From an uncultured Mediterraneibacter sp. (GTDB lineage Bacteria; Bacillota; Clostridia; Lachnospirales; Lachnospiraceae): DNA of 64,000 bases. Below the pieces are notes generated by a model. That model did not search any database and had not been told where the DNA came from. It was given only the letters and a program-made list of their open reading frames with translations. The stretch is from NCBI GenBank assembly GCA_944384505.1, contig CALWTQ010000003.1:50056-114055 (forward strand), given 5' to 3'. A program made the position numbers and the translations under genes. Of the stretch, positions 60,673 to 64,000 are shown in pieces (positions within the stretch are counted from its first letter, which is position 1; each line of letters starts with the position of its first letter).

Positions 60673-62094
60673 TTAGAACCGAAAATCCCTCCGATTGTCC
60701 TGCTCGATCAGCTTTAGATTTTCAATCACTACTGCCCGCGCCTTTTCATTTGGCACGTTCAGCACTTCTTTGTCGATCAGTTTATCTCCGATTGCCTTTG
60801 TCTCCGGAGACGCGTAGTCCATCAGATACTCTTTCAGAGTCATCAGTGCGTTGGGATGGCAGCAGTTCTGGATCTGCCCGCTCTTGCACAGAGACATGAA
60901 CCGGTCTCCGGTACGGCCTTCCCTGTAACATGCGGTACAGAAGCTGGGAATATAACCCATCTCCATAAGCCAGCGGACCACCTCATCCAGGGTACGGTTA
61001 TCGCTTACATCGAACTGCTCTGAACTCTCATCTTCCGGCTCAGGCTCATAGTAGCCGCCGACGCTTGTGCGGGAGCCTCCGCTGATCTGGGAGATGCCAA
61101 GATGAAGAGCGCGCGCACGGCAGCTCTTTCCTTCTCTTGTGGAGATGATCATGCCCGTATATGGAACTGCGATTCGGATACACGCGATGATCTTTAAGAA
61201 TGTATCGTCATCAATTCCATTGTCAAATTCTTCCGGATTAATATCGTCTGCATGTTTCAGTCTCGGTACGCTGATTGTATGAGGACCGACGCCGAAAGCG
61301 GCTTCCAGATGCTCGGCGTGCATCAGAAGTCCGGCGAACTCGTAGCGGTATTTGTCCAGCCCGAAGAGTACGCCCAGGCCCACATCGTCAATGCCGCCTT
61401 CCATAGCCCGGTCCATAGCCTCGGTGTGATAGTTGTAATCGTGCTTCGGTCCCGTGGGATGAAGTTCAAGGTAACTTTCTTTGTGATAGGTCTCCTGGAA
61501 CAGGATGTAGGTTCCGATACCGGCCTCTTTTAACAGGCGGTAATTGTCAACTGTAGTTGCCGCAATATTAATATTTACGCGGCGGATTGCTCCGTTTTTA
61601 TGCTTGATGCTGTAAATGGTTTCGATGGATTTTAGATAGTAGTCCATAGTGTTGCGGACCGGATCCTCTCCGGCTTCCAGGGCGAGACGCTTGTGGCCCA
61701 TATCCTGAAGTGCAATTACTTCCCTGCGGATATCCTCCTGAGAAAGCTGTTTCCTCGGAATGTGCTTGTTCTTTGCGTGATACGGACAATATGTACAGCC
61801 GTTAATGCAGTAGTTGGACAGGTACAGCGGCGCGAACATAACGATACGGTTTCCGTAGAAGTCTTTTTTGATCTGCTCAGCCAGTTTATAGATCTCCTGG
61901 TTCTTCTCTTCGATCGGACAGGCAAGAAGAACGGACGCTTCTCTGTGGGAGAGTCCTTTGCGCTTCTTTGCCTTTTCGATAATGGAGTCAATCAGTTCCA
62001 CATTTTCTTTGTTCTCGTCAGCGTAGGCGAGGGTTGCGAGGATTTCTTCATGATTGATGAAATCATCTGCGCATTTAGAGTTTACATCATACAT
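60673..62094 (-). CDS. hydG: [FeFe]-hydrogenase maturase HydG
   Basis: Radical SAM tyrosine lyase (473 aa) producing CO and cyanide for the H-cluster. The CX3CX2C [4Fe-4S] site is Cys96, Cys100 and Cys103 (CINGCTYC). The C-terminal auxiliary-cluster region includes CTACYREGRTGDRFMSLC and the CCHPNALMTLKEYL tail. These distinguish it from ThiH. AAGGAGG precedes the ATG. It is the last gene of a three-gene unit behind HydE. Confidence 0.95.
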   Translation of the reverse strand: MYDVNSKCADDFINHEEILATLAYADENKENVELIDSIIEKAKKRKGLSHREASVLLACPIEEKNQEIYKLAEQIKKDFYGNRIVMFAPLYLSNYCINGCTYCPYHAKNKHIPRKQLSQEDIRREVIALQDMGHKRLALEAGEDPVRNTMDYYLKSIETIYSIKHKNGAIRRVNINIAATTVDNYRLLKEAGIGTYILFQETYHKESYLELHPTGPKHDYNYHTEAMDRAMEGGIDDVGLGVLFGLDKYRYEFAGLLMHAEHLEAAFGVGPHTISVPRLKHADDINPEEFDNGIDDDTFLKIIACIRIAVPYTGMIISTREGKSCRARALHLGISQISGGSRTSVGGYYEPEPEDESSEQFDVSDNRTLDEVVRWLMEMGYIPSFCTACYREGRTGDRFMSLCKSGQIQNCCHPNALMTLKEYLMDYASPETKAIGDKLIDKEVLNVPNEKARAVVIENLKLIEQDNRRDFRF

Positions 62095-62108
62095 AGTTGT
62101 CTGCCTCC

Positions 62109-63221
62109 TTAGTGTATTTCATTTCTGTTTTTTGATTCCGTCTGTGCCAGGCTTACGTTCAGGGAATCGCCCCGGCTTACTTCGATATGATAGCCGATTT
62201 TCCTCATCCGGGCTTCCAGATCTCTCAGACTTTCGGCAGCCTCATCCCCGGTACACAGCTTGTTGTCGTAGAGCAGATATTTTTCCCGCACCTGGGGAGG
62301 GGAAAGATTAGGCATTACCACATTCGCCCCGGCGAGAATCCCTTTCTCACGCCCGTCCGGCGAAATGGTGCCAAGAGCGGTTGTGGCGGGAAGAAGCACT
62401 TTCGGGAGAAGCAGGCGGATCAGTCCCAGCATGAAGATCGTCAGCTCCGCAGTTCCGGCTTCCTTATCTGCAAATGGTGTGTCGTGATGGGGAATGAAAG
62501 GTCCGATTCCCACCATCTGGGGATTCAGTTCTTTTAAAAACATCATGTCGTCGGCTAAGTTTTCCGGCGTCTGGTAAGGGGAACCCACCATAAATCCGGT
62601 TCCCACCTGGTATCCGATTTCTTTCAGATTCCAGAGACACTGCTGCCTGCTGGAGGAACTAAGCGAAGGGGGATGCAGTTTCGCGTAGTGCACGGCGTCG
62701 TAGGTTTCGTGGCGGAGCAGATATCGGTTGGCGCCTGCTTCGTACAGCCGTTGATAACTTTTGTAAGACCTCTCTCCTATGGAAAGAGTGATGGCGCAGT
62801 CCGGCCATCCTGTGCGGATAGACGAGACGATATCAGTCATGCGTTCATCCGTGAACCAGCCGTCCTCGCCGCCCTGCAGAACAAAGGTACGAAAGCCAAG
62901 TTCATAGCCGTGTCCGCAGCAGGCGAGAATCTGCTCTTTTGTGAGCCGGTATCGTTCAGCGTGCGGATTGCTTCTGCGTATACCGCAGTAATAGCAGTCA
63001 TTGGCGCAGTAGTTGGTAAATTCGATTAATCCGCGGATAAAGACGCCGTGTCCATAGTGGCGGATCCGTATCGCGCGCGCTTTCTCAAAAAGATATTCCT
63101 CCAGATCCGGCGTCCGGCCCCGGATGAGCCTGGTCCATTCCTCACGGGTAAGGAAACGGCCTGTCTCCAGCCTGTCGATTAAGTTTTTCAGATCTGCTGT
63201 ATCTGTATGCAGCGCGCTCAT
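62109..63221 (-). CDS. hydE: [FeFe]-hydrogenase maturase HydE
   Basis: Radical SAM protein (370 aa) with CX3CX2C at Cys72, Cys76 and Cys79 (CANDCYYC), then GIRRSN. It assembles the dithiolate-bridged part of the H-cluster together with HydG and HydF. VLQGGEDGWFTDERM and LRHETYD are typical of the family. It overlaps the TM1266-type gene by 4 bp and precedes hydG by 14 bp. HydF and the hydrogenase itself are not in the window. Confidence 0.94.
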   Translation of the reverse strand: MSALHTDTADLKNLIDRLETGRFLTREEWTRLIRGRTPDLEEYLFEKARAIRIRHYGHGVFIRGLIEFTNYCANDCYYCGIRRSNPHAERYRLTKEQILACCGHGYELGFRTFVLQGGEDGWFTDERMTDIVSSIRTGWPDCAITLSIGERSYKSYQRLYEAGANRYLLRHETYDAVHYAKLHPPSLSSSSRQQCLWNLKEIGYQVGTGFMVGSPYQTPENLADDMMFLKELNPQMVGIGPFIPHHDTPFADKEAGTAELTIFMLGLIRLLLPKVLLPATTALGTISPDGREKGILAGANVVMPNLSPPQVREKYLLYDNKLCTGDEAAESLRDLEARMRKIGYHIEVSRGDSLNVSLAQTESKNRNEIH

Positions 63222-63466
63222 TTGCTCTTCCCGTAGATTGTCTTTGTGCTCACTCCGGGCAGCATCCCCAGTTTGCCCGAAAGTGCGCTTATGATATTAT
63301 TTGGCGCATCCATTGCCACGCTGATGATATGGATGCCTTTTTCCCGGTAAGGGATTCCCATTCTGCCGATGACGTATTCCCCGTATTCACTCAGCAGATG
63401 GTTCAGTTCATCGACAGATTCCCGAGATTCCAGGATAATGCCGATCAGGGCGATTCTAGTTTCCAT
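63218..63466 (-). CDS. TM1266-type iron-only hydrogenase system regulator
   Basis: 82 aa, ferredoxin-like/ACT-related small protein with ALIGIILESRESVDELNHLL and IISVAMDAPNNIISALSGKL. This is the form of the putative regulators found with HydE/HydG operons. AAAGGAGGG precedes the ATG. Overlap with hydE (ATGA) indicates co-translation. Ligand unknown. Confidence 0.88.
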   Translation of the reverse strand: METRIALIGIILESRESVDELNHLLSEYGEYVIGRMGIPYREKGIHIISVAMDAPNNIISALSGKLGMLPGVSTKTIYGKSK

Positions 63467-63581
63467 CGCGGCCCTCCTTTAACTTTCACTGACACAACGA
63501 AGAAATTCAGGCTCCCTTCCTCTCTGGCGCGGTGAGATTCTCGCGGCCTTGGGCTTCACAGAAGAAAGATCCCTGTCAAAC

Positions 63582-63703
63582 AAAAAAAGCGCCGCAGGGC
63601 GCATAGATATCAAAAGAAACGGGGATCTTCCCCCGCATTTTCGGTATAAGCGCCTTATTGCTCAGGACGTCCGGGGATGCCTTTGCAGTCAGAACGTGTG
63701 TCT
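63582..63703 (-). ncRNA. Putative structured RNA or attenuator upstream of the hydEG unit
   Basis: On the minus strand a promoter (63710-63738) is followed by about 120 nt containing a GGGGA/TCCCC-type hairpin near 63620-63633. The element ends with the perfect stem GCGCC/GGCGC (63589-63593 with 63598-63602) and seven T residues on the transcribed strand (63582-63588). It ends 116 bp before the TM1266-type gene. It could be an independent small RNA or a riboswitch-type leader. I do not recognise a known RNA class. Confidence 0.5.
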
Positions 63704-63709
63704 TTCTAA

Positions 63710-63738
63710 AGTATAACACGGGGTGGCGGGAGATACAA
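63710..63738 (-). promoter_or_regulatory. Minus-strand promoter of the putative leader RNA
   Basis: TTGTAT (63733-63738), a 17-nt spacer and TATACT (63710-63715), read on the minus strand. Confidence 0.55.
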
Positions 63739-63746
63739 CGGGAAGT

Positions 63747-64000
63747 TCAGCTATTTAGTGCACTAATATTTCCTGTGACTCATGTCCGGAAGCGGAGCGG
63801 CTGGTTTGCGATACGTATTCTGTGAAAGGGGACAGCCGTGCGATGTTCCGTTCCAGAATCCGGAAAATCTAGCAGGCCGAAGAGATGTTTAAGGGCAAAG
63901 CAGCGCTCCGGGCAACTCGCTCTGCTCAGACAATCCCTGCGCGCTGCTTAACAACATCTCTTTGCCCTTCAAGATTTTCAGCGGATTCCTCCAAAGTCAC
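63747..64000. repeat. Hairpin repeat element D (cut by window end)
   Basis: Starts with TCAGCTATTTAGTGCAC and proceeds to ATTCCTCCAAAGTCAC at the window edge. It is the same element as C (37745-38082) in the opposite orientation, with the same apex GGGCAACTCGCTC-N-GCTCAGACAAT. A hairpin with GAAGAGATG (63879-63887) and CATCTCTTT (63955-63963) is visible. About 85 bp of the expected length lies beyond the window. Confidence 0.82.

Overview
The window reads as a chromosomal segment of a gut-type anaerobic clostridium, most likely Lachnospiraceae. The evidence is the non-discriminating AspRS plus GatCAB route to Asn-tRNA, the [FeFe]-hydrogenase maturases HydE and HydG, a sucrose or fructan ABC locus, an APKTG-type sortase substrate, strong Shine-Dalgarno sequences and consensus sigma-A promoters. 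No tRNA, rRNA, CRISPR array, intact insertion sequence or intact prophage was seen.

Layout. 1-4.3 kb: AspRS (cut by the window edge) with gatC, gatA and gatB. 4.4-9.1 kb: iron alcohol dehydrogenase with a divergent LysR regulator, then glycerol dehydrogenase and a YczE-like membrane protein. 9.1-16 kb: LacI regulator, four ABC sugar-transporter genes and a GH32 fructosidase, with operators and promoters visible between the divergent units. 16-21.3 kb: ABC exporter and two-component system. 21.4-27.8 kb: AAA/PD-(D/E)XK protein, MazG, a surface protein interrupted by one amber codon, branching enzyme and a TetR regulator. 28-32.2 kb: polar amino-acid ABC transporter with two bicupins and a truncated third. 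32.2-43.6 kb: clpB with a CIRCE-like promoter, dinB, an acyltransferase, DedA, a glycosyltransferase, a lysophospholipid-type acyltransferase and a second two-component system. 43.8-60.6 kb: a large carboxylate or sugar-acid catabolic region. 60.6-63.5 kb: hydG, hydE and a TM1266-type regulator, preceded by a possible ncRNA or attenuator.

The most unusual region is 43.8-60.6 kb. It has two GntR(FCD)-controlled units, each with its own copy of the same permease family. Unit 1 adds a mandelate-racemase-type dehydratase and an HpaI-type aldolase. Unit 2 adds a CoA-transferase, a crotonase, a HyuA-like ATPase without a HyuB partner, and a fumarate-reductase-like flavoprotein. The units are separated by an AIM24 gene and a small foreign-looking segment (about 49.0-51.7 kb) that carries a fragment of what looks like a mobile-element gene. 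The substrate cannot be named from sequence alone.

At a second scale, four gene-free intergenic elements (6.9, 37.3, 37.7 and 63.7 kb) are long imperfect palindromes. The second pair are copies of one element in opposite orientations, so they form a dispersed hairpin-repeat family.
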